Assembly: GCA_964017145.1 (NCBI GenBank)
Contig: OZ024847.1
Location: 2,542,001 to 2,606,000 of the forward strand
Direction of reading: 5' to 3'
Source of the DNA: Agrocybe praecox
Taxonomy: Eukaryota; Basidiomycota; Agaricomycetes; Agaricales; Agrocybaceae
Length of the DNA stretch: 64,000 bases
Below the pieces are notes generated by a model. That model had not been told where the DNA came from. It worked only from the letters and a program-made list of their open reading frames with translations, and did no database searches. Below are positions 64,000 to 64,000 of this stretch, piece by piece. A program made the position numbers and the translations under genes. Within the stretch, counting starts at the first letter, position 1; each line of letters starts with the position of its first letter.

Positions 64000-64000
64000 C

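Overview
The window reads as nuclear DNA of a mushroom-forming basidiomycete (Agaricomycetes). Genes carry many short GT-AG introns of about 45-80 bases. Recognisable families are typical of that group: a seven-helix membrane protein of the DUF6534 type, a KDZ transposase with a CxC2 zinc cluster, a TET/JBP dioxygenase, WD40 proteins with a C-terminal membrane helix, a dynamin-type GTPase and PUF-like repeat proteins. No rRNA, convincing tRNA or CRISPR array was seen. Exon limits below come from reading splice sites and frames by eye, without transcripts or database searches.

Region 1 (1-9.4 kb) holds a three-exon gene with an AT-hook (715-1522), a frameshifted paralogue (2138-2717), a 677-bp inverted-repeat element (5752-6428) and a seven-helix membrane protein gene on the minus strand (7018-9088).

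Region 2 (9.47-24.45 kb) is a nest of mobile DNA. A TGATCA-rich element is split by a 14.07-kb transposon (10317-24389) with 382-bp terminal inverted repeats and a 9-base target duplication. Inside lie four genes: a KDZ transposase, a TET/JBP-like dioxygenase with all its catalytic residues, a 660-residue disordered protein, and a five-exon protein with an HMG-box-like segment. A third element (about 14709-16285) sits at the start codon of the transposase.

Region 3 (24.5-36.5 kb) holds host-like genes: two convergent PUF-like genes between 212-base inverted repeats, a single-domain dynamin-type GTPase, two WD40-plus-membrane-helix paralogues with a small unknown gene between them, and the 3' part of a decayed gene.

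Region 4 (36.47-52.35 kb) is a very large (15.87 kb) Ty3/gypsy LTR retrotransposon with 1749-bp LTRs that look identical. gag, protease and RT-RNase H-integrase lie in three frames, and both joins carry a canonical -1 slippery heptamer. Downstream of pol it carries three multi-intron genes on the antisense strand. The whole element is dense in the motif TTCC(T/G)AGGAA. It is inserted in a decayed minus-strand gene whose 5' part lies at 52.4-52.8 kb.

Region 5 (53.7-57.7 kb) is a 4.03-kb element with 553-bp inverted repeats related to those of the KDZ element, a 9-base target duplication and a minisatellite-rich interior. Region 6 (57.7-64 kb) has small spliced genes of unknown function.
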